From Thermoanaerobaculales bacterium (GTDB lineage Bacteria > Acidobacteriota > Thermoanaerobaculia > Thermoanaerobaculales > Sulfomarinibacteraceae), in the NCBI GenBank assembly GCA_035358815.1, contig DAOPQC010000001.1, forward strand, positions 404,720 through 468,719: a stretch of 64,000 bases of DNA, written 5' to 3'. A program made the position numbers and the translations under genes. The notes below the pieces were generated by a model. The model was not told where the DNA came from. It did no database searches and saw nothing but the letters and a program-made list of their open reading frames with translations. Within the stretch, counting starts at the first letter, position 1. Each line of letters starts with the position of its first letter. Below are positions 33,423 through 41,273 of the stretch, one piece after another.

Positions 33423-35564
33423 ATGATGCTGCAGAGAGTGAAGTGGCTTGCCTGTGCGCTCGTGATGGTGGGCTGTCTCTGGGTTGCCGCGATCGCGTCC
33501 GCCGACATGTTCCCGCAGTCGGTGGCGTCGGGCGACCCGCACCCGGACAGCGTGGTGCTGTGGACCCGCCTCGCCAGCCCCGAGATGCCGGATGCGCTCC
33601 GGGTCGAGGTGGCCACGGACGAGGAATTCCAGAGCATCGTGGCCACGCGCGACCTGGTGGCGTTGGAGCAGTACGACTGGGTGGTCAAGGCCCGCATCGA
33701 AGGGCTCCAGCCCTACACGACCTACTACTATCGTTTCGTCTACGGCAGCGGCGCCGCGATGGAGGTGTCGCCGGTCGGACGGACCAAGACGGCGCCGTCG
33801 CCCGACATGGACGTGCCGGTCCGCTTCGCCGTGGTCTACTGCCAGGACTACATCGGCCGCTACTACAACGCGTACTTGAAGCTGCTGCGCGACCACGACG
33901 AGGACATCGACTTCGTGGTCCACCTCGGCGACTTGATCTACGAGACGACCGGCGATCCGGAGTTCCAGACGCCGGACCCGGAGCGCCGGATCGATTTCGA
34001 GGATCTCGAAGGCGCAATCGCGCTGGGAGGCCCCGACGACCCGTACTACGCCGCGGCGAGCCTCTCCAACTACCGCGACATCTATCGGACCTACCGTTCC
34101 GATCCGGTGTACCAGCAGGTGCACGAGCGCTGGCCGATGATCGTGATCTGGGACGACCACGAGTACTCGGACGATGCGTGGGGCGCGACATCGACCTACT
34201 TTGCAGGCCGTGTCGACGAGTACAATGAGGCCCGCAAGCTCAACGCCGAGCAGGCCTTCTTCGAGTGGGCGCCGACCGAGATCGGCCTCGGCGACGACGG
34301 GACGCTGGAGATCGACGCCAGCGTGCTGTGGCCGAACACCCGGATCTACCGCGACTACCTGTTCGGACGGAACCTCCACCTGGTCCTCACCGACTACCGC
34401 ACCTACCGGCCCGACCACATCGTCCCCGAGGACGCCTTCCCGGGCACGATCGCGGTCGACGAGCCGGCGCTCATCGAGCTGCTGACCGAGCCGGTGTGGC
34501 AGGCAGTCCGGGGCAGCTTCGATCCCTACGTCGACATGGACGTGCTCGGCGCCGCGTTCCCGATCCTCAGGCAAACCGCGACTCTGGCCGCTGCCGGAGG
34601 CTACATGCAGGCCGATCCCACGCTCAACATCTCGGCGGCGATCGGGATCGCCGAGCAGGCGCTGAGCGGGAACGTGAGCACGACCGTCCTCAACTCCCTG
34701 TTCGCGGGCCTTGGCATCGCGGAGGTGTTCACCCCTGAGGTGACGGCGACGCTGCCGCGCGGCATCTCCTACGCCTATGTGGGCAAGACCGGACTGTACT
34801 CGTCGATCGGTTCGCGCAACCAGTACCTGTGGGACACTTTCAACCTGCTTGCGGCCCACCGCTACCTGTCCACCGGCGGCGCCGCCCAGGAGGCCCTCGG
34901 TGGCGCGCAGACGGCGTGGCTCCAGGGCACCATGCTGCAAAGTCCGGCGACCTGGAAGGTGCTCGGCTCCTCGGTGATGCTGACCCCGCTGCTGGTCGAC
35001 TTCACCCACCCGGCCATCGAGCCCATGCTGCCTGACGACTTTCCCCCCTACCTCCGCACCCGGATCGGCATCACGGCCGATGACTGGGACGGCTTCCCGC
35101 AGAAGAAGCTGGAGATCCTCGGGCTGCTCGGCGTGGTCCCGAACTCGGTGGTGATCTCCGGCGACATCCACGCGGCCTTCGTCACCGACCACAAGAATGG
35201 GGTCTACGAGTTCACCTCGGCGGCGATCTCCTCGGCCACGATCGGCGACGAGGTTGCGCGGCGCATCGGCGAGATTCTCCCGCCGAGCCCGGAGCGCGAC
35301 CTGCTCCTGCAGTACCTGGCGACGCTGCTCCAGGTCTCCACGATCGGCGACCCGTACACGACGTCCGACATCGTCTATGCCAACACCTGGGCCCACGGCT
35401 TCTCGGTGCTGGAGGCCGGCCCTGAGGCGCTGCTGGTCACCCTGTACGAGATCCCGAGCTCCGAAATCTTCACCAGCTACTACGACGACCCGGAGGCGCT
35501 CGACGGCCTTTTCCAGACCGTGACCTTCAGGGTCCAGGACGGTGAGCTCATCCCGGGCGGCTGA
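33423..35564 (+). CDS. phoD: PhoD-type alkaline phosphatase / phosphodiesterase
   Basis: 713 residues with an N-terminal signal peptide (WLACALVMVGCLWVAAIASA-DM). A PhoD N-terminal domain (FPQSVASGDPHPDSVVLWTRL) precedes the metallophosphatase core: VVHLGDLIYET, IWDDHEYSDDAWG and VVISGDIHAAFV carry the predicted Fe/Ca ligands. The length is greater than the usual 520-580 residues because of an insertion around residues 370-480 (after DVLGAAFPILR). It likely releases phosphate from extracellular phosphomonoesters or diesters. It is monocistronic, preceded by a 267-bp GC-rich gap with no clear promoter and followed by a strong terminator. No Pho box is recognised. Confidence 0.9.
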   Translation: MMLQRVKWLACALVMVGCLWVAAIASADMFPQSVASGDPHPDSVVLWTRLASPEMPDALRVEVATDEEFQSIVATRDLVALEQYDWVVKARIEGLQPYTTYYYRFVYGSGAAMEVSPVGRTKTAPSPDMDVPVRFAVVYCQDYIGRYYNAYLKLLRDHDEDIDFVVHLGDLIYETTGDPEFQTPDPERRIDFEDLEGAIALGGPDDPYYAAASLSNYRDIYRTYRSDPVYQQVHERWPMIVIWDDHEYSDDAWGATSTYFAGRVDEYNEARKLNAEQAFFEWAPTEIGLGDDGTLEIDASVLWPNTRIYRDYLFGRNLHLVLTDYRTYRPDHIVPEDAFPGTIAVDEPALIELLTEPVWQAVRGSFDPYVDMDVLGAAFPILRQTATLAAAGGYMQADPTLNISAAIGIAEQALSGNVSTTVLNSLFAGLGIAEVFTPEVTATLPRGISYAYVGKTGLYSSIGSRNQYLWDTFNLLAAHRYLSTGGAAQEALGGAQTAWLQGTMLQSPATWKVLGSSVMLTPLLVDFTHPAIEPMLPDDFPPYLRTRIGITADDWDGFPQKKLEILGLLGVVPNSVVISGDIHAAFVTDHKNGVYEFTSAAISSATIGDEVARRIGEILPPSPERDLLLQYLATLLQVSTIGDPYTTSDIVYANTWAHGFSVLEAGPEALLVTLYEIPSSEIFTSYYDDPEALDGLFQTVTFRVQDGELIPGG

Positions 35565-35585
35565 TCCGCGCACGATTTACCGAGC

Positions 35586-35616
35586 AGGGGCCCGCCCGCG
35601 CGGGCCCTTTCTTTTT
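35586..35616 (+). terminator. Rho-independent terminator of phoD
   Basis: Perfect 8-bp stem GGGCCCGC/GCGGGCCC with loop CCGC (35588-35607), followed directly by TTTCTTTTT. It lies 22 bp after the phoD stop codon. Confidence 0.93.
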
Positions 35617-35641
35617 GCGGAAGGTCGGCGAGAATGGCGCG

Positions 35642-37285
35642 GTGAGCCCGTGCTCTTTGCCGACCGACTTCGGGCGGCGGCCGCGGCGTTCGGTGGCCCG
35701 CTACCACGGCGGGGCGGACCGTCGACGACGCGCTCGCAGCCTCCGAAACCTCGTCGCGGCGCTGCTGCTGTCCGGCGGCGCGGCAGCGGCTGCCGATCGG
35801 CCGGCCGCCGTCCCGCCGCCGTGGGAGGTGTGGCGCGACCTGGCCGCGCTGGCCGTGATTCCGACCGGCGATCGCGTGGTCATGCGGTCGAGCCACTGCC
35901 CGGACGGGTGCGCTCTCGACCGTCACTCTGCCGATGACAGCCGTTTCCTGCGGTCCGACGGACAGGAAGGGGTGCTGTTCGAGGCTGAGGGGCCGGGCGT
36001 CATCACCCGGATCTGGATGACCCAGGGCGACGACGGAGTCAGCGGCCCCCTGGACCCCGAGGTCTGGATCCGGATCGTCGTCGACGGCGAGGTGGCGGTG
36101 CAGCTGCCGCTGCCCGACTTCTTCGGCGGCGAGGTGCCGCCGTTCGCCCCCCCGCTCGTCGAGCACCGGCTGATGTCGAGCGGCGGCAACATCAGCCTCG
36201 TGCCGATCGCCTATCGGGAGTCCTGCGTCGTGTCGCTCCTCGGTGCCGAGGAGGCGAAGCTCTGGTTCCAGATCACCGCCCACGAGCTGGCGACCGGGGA
36301 GGGTGTCGCGCCGTTTACCGGGGAGGAGGATTTGGAGGGCTGGCAGGCGCTGCTCGGGGGGGAGCCTGCGGCCGACCCCTGGGCCGGAGGGCCGTTCCCG
36401 ACGTCTGCAGGATCGATCGAGCTGGGGCGAGGGACCCGGGCGGTCGTCGCGGCCTTCTCCCGCGCTGATGTGATCAACGGGCTCCTGCTCAGGCTGCCGC
36501 GCGACCGCTGGGACGGCGTCGAGCTGCGGCTGCTGTTCGACGGGGCCGTCCGGGTGTCGATGCCGGTCGCCGACTTCTTCGGCGTCGGTGGCGGCGACTC
36601 CGAGCCGGTGCGCTCGCTGCTGTTCGGCGCGACCGACGACGACGACCTCTACGCCTACTTCCCGATGCCGTTCTTCGAGAGCGCGGTCGTCGAGCTGGCG
36701 CGCGGCCGCACCGGCGCCCGCGGCAAGGTGCCGGTCGAGTTCGCGGTCCGGCGAGTCGGCCGCGCGCCGCACCCGGACAGTGGCCTGTTCGGCGCCGCGA
36801 GCAGTGCTGCCGAGTCGACGACGCCGGGCCGGCCACATCGGGTGCTGGCGGCCTCGGGCCGCGGCAAGTGGGTCGGCCTCTTCGCCGAGCTGGGTTCGCG
36901 GTCCGGTGGCAGCCGCGACTACCTGGAAGGTGATGAGCAGGTGCTGGTGGACGGCGGGCCCGAGCCCCTGCTGCGAGGCACCGGCGTGGAGGACTTCTTC
37001 GGTGGCGGCTTCTACTTTCAGATCGACCGTCCGGGCCCGGTGCCGTTTCGACACCCCCTGCACGGGATGACCGAGGACCGGGTGGAGGCGGGCGGGACCG
37101 CCACCACCGCCATGTACCGCCTGATGCTCGGCGACGCGCCGATCTGGTCGACGGCGGTCGAGATCGATCTCGAGTGCGGGCCGGTCAACCAGACGCCGAT
37201 ACGCGCGCGGACCGTGGCGTACTACTACTCGGCGGCGTCGGCTCCAGAGCCCACACGAGATACGACTGCACCGCGGGAGCCATGA
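35642..37285 (+). CDS. Secreted DUF2961 (GH172-like) protein
   Basis: About 547 residues from GTG 35642. A hydrophobic segment RNLVAALLLSGGAAAAA looks like a signal peptide preceded by a long basic stretch, so a later start (GTG 35693) is possible. The DUF2961 pattern is present: EAEGPGVITRIWMT, SWGREWRI-like VWIRIVVDGE, LPLPDFFGG repeated as MPVADFFGVGGG, YFPMPFF, and the hallmark GTGVEDFFGGGFYF near the C-terminus. DUF2961 defines glycoside hydrolase family 172 (fructofuranose or arabinofuranose-acting enzymes). The conserved Glu in GTG-x-ED is retained, but whether this member is catalytic is unknown. No glycan-use genes adjoin it, and a terminator separates it from phoD. Confidence 0.82.
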   Translation: MSPCSLPTDFGRRPRRSVARYHGGADRRRRARSLRNLVAALLLSGGAAAAADRPAAVPPPWEVWRDLAALAVIPTGDRVVMRSSHCPDGCALDRHSADDSRFLRSDGQEGVLFEAEGPGVITRIWMTQGDDGVSGPLDPEVWIRIVVDGEVAVQLPLPDFFGGEVPPFAPPLVEHRLMSSGGNISLVPIAYRESCVVSLLGAEEAKLWFQITAHELATGEGVAPFTGEEDLEGWQALLGGEPAADPWAGGPFPTSAGSIELGRGTRAVVAAFSRADVINGLLLRLPRDRWDGVELRLLFDGAVRVSMPVADFFGVGGGDSEPVRSLLFGATDDDDLYAYFPMPFFESAVVELARGRTGARGKVPVEFAVRRVGRAPHPDSGLFGAASSAAESTTPGRPHRVLAASGRGKWVGLFAELGSRSGGSRDYLEGDEQVLVDGGPEPLLRGTGVEDFFGGGFYFQIDRPGPVPFRHPLHGMTEDRVEAGGTATTAMYRLMLGDAPIWSTAVEIDLECGPVNQTPIRARTVAYYYSAASAPEPTRDTTAPREP

Positions 37286-37319
37286 CCCGAGACGGTCCTC
37301 AGGAGTGCTTCCCGTCGCC

Positions 37320-38588
37320 TCAGATGATGTGAAAGAGGACGATGCTGACGGCCGCAAGGCTGACGAGGATGAGCAGCACCGGGGTGCCGACGCTCCGCGG
37401 TCCGAAGGCGAAGGCGTAGATCCCTTTCATGAGGTTGTTGGCGGCAGCAGCGACCACCACCGCGAGCGCCGCGATCGCCACCAGCGGTCCGCCGGCGGCC
37501 TGCTGGGTGAGGCCGAGGATGAACGGGTCGACATCGGTCGTCCCCATGATCGCTGCCATCACGAGCAGGCCGGTGCCTCCAAAGCGGCCGGCAACGATCC
37601 TGGTGACAACGAGGACCACGAGGAAGAGCCCGGCGAAGGTGAGCGCCGAAGAGAGCTCGAGGGGGTTGGTGGTTGCCGGGCGTCGGTCGCCCTCCGCCGA
37701 GGCCTGGCTCGGAACGGTGTTGCCGGCGTGACGCCGGCCGACGAGCGCACCGAAGCCGATCGCGGCGAGGCCGAGCAGCCAGAACATAACCGCGAGCTCG
37801 CGAGCGAGATTGGGCGCGAACAGAGCGACCAGGACCCACAGGCGGAGGTACATCATTCCGGTCGCGGCCACGATCGCGCCGACATACGCAGTGGGCGGCC
37901 AGACCTGCTGGTTCGCGCTGCGCGCCAGGGCCACCGTCGTGGCGGTTGATGAGTAGGCGCCGCCCAGGAGCCCGGCCAGGAACAGGCCGCCCTCGCGCCG
38001 CCAGAACCGCTGCAGCAGATAGCTGAGGTACGAGATGCCGGAGACCGCGACCACCACCAGACAGATCGAGAAGGGGTTGATCCCGAAGTCGGTGAAGGGC
38101 TGGTTCGGGACCGCCGGCAGGATCACGCCGGTGAGCAGGAGGAACCTCACCGCGGTGCGCAGCTCGTTCTGAGGCAGGTTGACGGCCAGCGATTCCAGGC
38201 GTGTCTTCTCCTGGAGCAGGATGACGGCTACCACACCGGCCGCGATCGAGACCCAGTAAAGGCCCTGGGCGGCCGCGCCGCCGAGCACGAAGGTGAGCAG
38301 GGCAACGGTCTCGGTGGTGATGCCCGGCTCGCCGGTGCGCAGGCCGCCCCAGTACGACAGCGCGACCAGCGTGCCGAGGGCCACGAGCCCGGCCGCAAAG
38401 GGCACGGCGGACCCCGGGAACGCCCTCACGAGCAGGAAGCCGCCGAGGCCGATGATCGGGAAGGTCCGCACGCCGCCCAGGCCCTGCGGCTCGTGCTCCT
38501 CGCGCTCGAACCCGATGAGCAGCCCGAGCACCAGCGTCAGCACGAACCCCGATAGCTCCGGCGGGAGGTGCTGGAGAAGGGTTCCCAT
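37320..38588 (-). CDS. MgtC/SapB-family membrane protein with DUF4010 domain
   Basis: 422 residues and about 12 membrane segments. The N-terminal MgtC/SapB domain (FVLTLVLGLLIGFEREEHEPQGLGGVRTFPIIGLGGFL) is followed by a DUF4010 domain (GGAYSSTATTVALARS and MAAIMGTTDVDPFILGLTQ). The full-length MgtC-DUF4010 family is common in bacteria and of uncertain function. Short MgtC proteins affect magnesium and acid adaptation, which should not be carried over uncritically. The start is ATG 38588; the frame stays open far upstream, but homology begins here. Only a weak GAGGG precedes it. It converges with the DUF2961 gene, leaving 34 bp. Confidence 0.88.
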   Translation of the reverse strand: MGTLLQHLPPELSGFVLTLVLGLLIGFEREEHEPQGLGGVRTFPIIGLGGFLLVRAFPGSAVPFAAGLVALGTLVALSYWGGLRTGEPGITTETVALLTFVLGGAAAQGLYWVSIAAGVVAVILLQEKTRLESLAVNLPQNELRTAVRFLLLTGVILPAVPNQPFTDFGINPFSICLVVVAVSGISYLSYLLQRFWRREGGLFLAGLLGGAYSSTATTVALARSANQQVWPPTAYVGAIVAATGMMYLRLWVLVALFAPNLARELAVMFWLLGLAAIGFGALVGRRHAGNTVPSQASAEGDRRPATTNPLELSSALTFAGLFLVVLVVTRIVAGRFGGTGLLVMAAIMGTTDVDPFILGLTQQAAGGPLVAIAALAVVVAAAANNLMKGIYAFAFGPRSVGTPVLLILVSLAAVSIVLFHII

Positions 38589-38673
38589 GCCCTCAGTGTA
38601 GGTGAGAAGCAGCGGAGACGGGGAGATGCGGGTCCAGTTGGACGGTGCTGGATCCGGTCGGCAGTTCGATCCG

Positions 38674-38697
38674 CGCCCGCTTCCGCGCCCACTTCCG
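38674..38697. repeat. Second copy of the CCCGCTTCCGCGCCC intergenic motif
   Basis: In the 149-bp gap between hutU and the MgtC-like gene, CGCCCGCTTCCGCGCCC followed by ACTTCCG repeats the core seen at 2268-2302. Both copies are intergenic, which suggests a dispersed short repeat rather than coding sequence. Confidence 0.5.
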
Positions 38698-38737
38698 ACG
38701 ATGAGCTGTCCGGTCGATCTTCGCTCGGGACCGACAC

Positions 38738-40750
38738 TTAGCGCCGCTCGAAGGCGGCAGCCACCAAGCGGTTCACGAGCCCGTCGTCGGCCACCGCCGG
38801 CACGGTCACGTGCCCGCGGCCGGCGTTGTACCCGTTCCAGGCCGTCACCGTCTCGATGGCGTTCGGGTTGCGCGCCCAGGCGCGACGCGACACGCCGCTC
38901 ATGGCATCCCACTCCAGCGCCGTGTCCAGGATCCGGTCGACGCGCTCGGACCCGTCGAGGACGAGCCCGAAGCCGCCATTGATCGCCTTGCCGGTGCCGA
39001 CCCCGCCGCCGTTGGAGAGCACCGCCATCGTCATGCCCCGCGCCGCGTTGCCGGCCCAGCACTGGTGTGCCATGTCGGACGTCAGGTTCGAGCCGTCGGC
39101 GATGTTGGCGGTCTCCCGGAACGGCGAGTCGGTGCCGCCGGTGTCGTGGTGATCGCGCCCCATCATCACCGGACCGATCCGGCCCTCGCGGACCATCGAG
39201 TTGAAGCGACGGGCGATCCGGGTGCGGCCCTCGGCGTCCGCGTAGAGGATCCGGGCCTGGGTCCCCACCACCAGCCGGTTGGCCTCGGCATCGCGGATCC
39301 ACTGCCAGTTGTCGCGATCCTGGCCGCGCCTGTCGGGATCGATGCAGTCCATCGCGGCGCGGTCGGTCTGGCGGAGGTCGCTCGGCTCTCCGGAGAGGCA
39401 GACCCAGCGGAACGGGCCGTAGCCGAAGTCGAAGCACATCGGGCCCATGATGTCCTCGACGTAGGAGGGCCAGATGAACCCCTCGGTGGCGTCCCGCCGG
39501 TTGCGGGCGATCGCCGTCACGCCGGCGTCGAGCACGGCCTTCATGAAGGAGTTGCCGTAGTCCCAGAAGTGGACGCCGCGTCCGCACAGGCGCTGCAGCA
39601 CCTCGAAGTGACGGCCCAGGCTGACATCGACCAGCCTGCGGAAGGCATCACGGTCATCGCGCAGCATCTCCCTGCCACGCTCGAAGGTCAGGCCGGCCGG
39701 GGTGTAGCCGCCGTCGTAGGGCACGTGGCAGGAGGTCTGATCGGACAGCAGCTCCACGTCGACCCCCTGGCGGTCGATGTGCTCGAGGAGGTCGACGACG
39801 TTGCCGTGATAGGCCACGGAAACCGGTTGCCCGCGGTCGCGCGCGGCGATCATCCACTCCACCGCCTCGGCGATGTCGGCGGTCGCTTTCGTCACCCAGC
39901 CCTGCGCGAGCCTGGTCTCGATGCGCGACCGGTCAACCTCGGCAATGATGCCGGCGCCACCGGCGATCTCGAGGGCCTTGCCCTGCGCACCTGACATGCC
40001 CCCGAGCCCGGACGACACGAAGGTGTGCCCGCGCAGGTCCCCGCTGTCGGGGACTCCGAGGTAGAGCCGGCCGGCATTGAGGAGCGTGATGTAGGTGCCG
40101 TGGACGATGCCCTGCGGCCCGATGTACATCCAACCGCCCGCAGTCATCTGCCCGTAGTTGACGCAGCCCATCGCGGCGAGCCGGTGGAAGTCCTCGGGGG
40201 TGTCGAACATCCCCACCATGAGGCCGTTGGTCACGACGGCCCGGGGGGCTTCGGGACGTGACGGAAACAGCCCGAGCGGGTGCCCCGAGCTCACGACGAG
40301 GGTCTGATCCGCCGTCATGACTTCGAGGTATCGCTTGATGAGCCGGTACTGCATCCAGTTCTGGCAGACCTGACCGGACTCGCCGTAGGTGACCAGCTCG
40401 TAGGGGTAGAGGGCGACATCGAAGTCGAGGTTGTTGTCGATCATGACCTGCATCGCCCGGGCCTCGAGGATGCGGCCGCGGTAGTGTTCGATGGGGTGGC
40501 CGACGATGCGTCCCGCGGGCCGATACCGATAGCCGTAGATCCTGCCGGTCGCGACGAGCTCCCGCAGGAACTCCGGCGCGACCACGCCGTGGTGCTCGAC
40601 CGGGACGTAACGCAGGGCGTTTCTGAGGGCGATGGCGGCGTCGCGCCGGCTGAGGTCGAAACCGCGGCTGGGAGCGCGGCGGATCCCGGGCTCGAACGAC
40701 GGCTGCTCCGGAAGCTCGGTCAGCTCCATCTGGAACGGCTGCGCGGTCAT
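38738..40750 (-). CDS. hutU: Urocanate hydratase, long form
   Basis: Urocanase converts urocanate to imidazolonepropionate in histidine degradation using tightly bound NAD+. 670 residues, the long variant of the family (the classical enzyme is about 555). Key regions: SGHPLGLFPS, NYGQMTAGGWMYIGPQGIVHGT, the NAD-binding SSGLGGMSGAQGKALEIAGG, DQTSCHVPYDGGYTPAGL, and MGRDHHDTGGTDSPFRETANIADGSN. ATG 40750 is preferred to GTG 40756 because GGAGG precedes it by 5 bp. TACAAT (40771-40776, minus strand) is a possible -10. No hutH, hutI or hutG lies in the window, so it is an orphan here. It is divergent from feoAB. Confidence 0.93.
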   Translation of the reverse strand: MTAQPFQMELTELPEQPSFEPGIRRAPSRGFDLSRRDAAIALRNALRYVPVEHHGVVAPEFLRELVATGRIYGYRYRPAGRIVGHPIEHYRGRILEARAMQVMIDNNLDFDVALYPYELVTYGESGQVCQNWMQYRLIKRYLEVMTADQTLVVSSGHPLGLFPSRPEAPRAVVTNGLMVGMFDTPEDFHRLAAMGCVNYGQMTAGGWMYIGPQGIVHGTYITLLNAGRLYLGVPDSGDLRGHTFVSSGLGGMSGAQGKALEIAGGAGIIAEVDRSRIETRLAQGWVTKATADIAEAVEWMIAARDRGQPVSVAYHGNVVDLLEHIDRQGVDVELLSDQTSCHVPYDGGYTPAGLTFERGREMLRDDRDAFRRLVDVSLGRHFEVLQRLCGRGVHFWDYGNSFMKAVLDAGVTAIARNRRDATEGFIWPSYVEDIMGPMCFDFGYGPFRWVCLSGEPSDLRQTDRAAMDCIDPDRRGQDRDNWQWIRDAEANRLVVGTQARILYADAEGRTRIARRFNSMVREGRIGPVMMGRDHHDTGGTDSPFRETANIADGSNLTSDMAHQCWAGNAARGMTMAVLSNGGGVGTGKAINGGFGLVLDGSERVDRILDTALEWDAMSGVSRRAWARNPNAIETVTAWNGYNAGRGHVTVPAVADDGLVNRLVAAAFERR

Positions 40751-40936
40751 GGCCACCTCCGTTGCCGGGGATTGTAGCGTTGCGGGGACGGCTCGACGGG
40801 CCGGAGCGGGGGTCGAGAGCGCTGGCCGACAGTGAAACAGCGTCTCGTTTGACAGGACCGACCTGCAACAACGAATGTCCCTGAGTCATCGCCGTCGAGA
40901 GGGTTTGCCGGACCGAAGTTGAAGAATTCAGGTGGG

Positions 40937-40965
40937 TTAGCAATTTCCGCGATATGAGTTATGAT
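40937..40965 (+). promoter_or_regulatory. Promoter of feoAB with overlapping inverted repeat
   Basis: TTAGCA (40937-40942), 17-bp spacer, TATGAT (40960-40965), 9 of 12 consensus bases. An inverted repeat GCGAT-N10-ATCGC, flanked by AATT on both sides (40941-40972), covers the spacer and -10. This is where a metal-dependent repressor would be expected, but the sequence is not a recognisable Fur or DtxR box. Confidence 0.6.
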
Positions 40966-40991
40966 CGCAATTCGGGAGGGCGGTCTCGCGC

Positions 40992-41273
40992 ATGATGACA
41001 CTCGACGCGGTCGGCGTCCGCCGCCAGGCCAGGGTGATCATGATCGATGGCGGGCACGGCGTCCGGTCGCACCTCAACACGCTGGGGATCCACGTCGGCG
41101 ACTGGCTGACCGTGGTCGAGCGCGCGCCATTCCACGGCCCGGTTCTGGTGGAGGTCAACGGCACCAGGATCGCGATCGGCCGCGGCATCGCCAGCAAGGT
41201 CCGGGTCGATGTCGACGGCACGGTCACCAGCCTCGTGGACACGGCCAACCCTGGGCGGGCGGCGCCCAGATGA
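40992..41273 (+). CDS. feoA: Ferrous iron transport protein A
   Basis: 93-residue SH3-like FeoA protein (GVRRQARVIMIDGGHGVRSHLNTLGIHVGDWLTVVERAPFHGPVLVEVNGTRI), which binds FeoB on the cytoplasmic side and supports Fe(II) uptake. GGGAGGG lies 11 bp upstream of the first of two closely spaced ATGs. The stop overlaps the feoB start as ATGA, so the two are translationally coupled. Confidence 0.93.
   Translation: MMTLDAVGVRRQARVIMIDGGHGVRSHLNTLGIHVGDWLTVVERAPFHGPVLVEVNGTRIAIGRGIASKVRVDVDGTVTSLVDTANPGRAAPR

Noticed and set aside
32865..35573. Very long antisense open frames (for example about 900 codons opposite phoD, 990 codons at 2600-5572 plus, 885 codons at 27171-29828 minus, 700 codons at 7341-9443 minus)
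   Set aside because: They are products of high GC with few stop codons. Their translations are low-complexity Arg/Ala/Gly/Val-rich strings without domains, and they lie opposite genes with clear motifs and ribosome sites.
40847..40875. TTGACA upstream of feoA/hutU as a third member of the promoter family
   Set aside because: No acceptable -10 at 16-18 bp, no flanking cgc...g match and no ATGAAA-N5-TTTCAT palindrome; nearby GTGAAAC...GTTTGAC is not a matching dyad.
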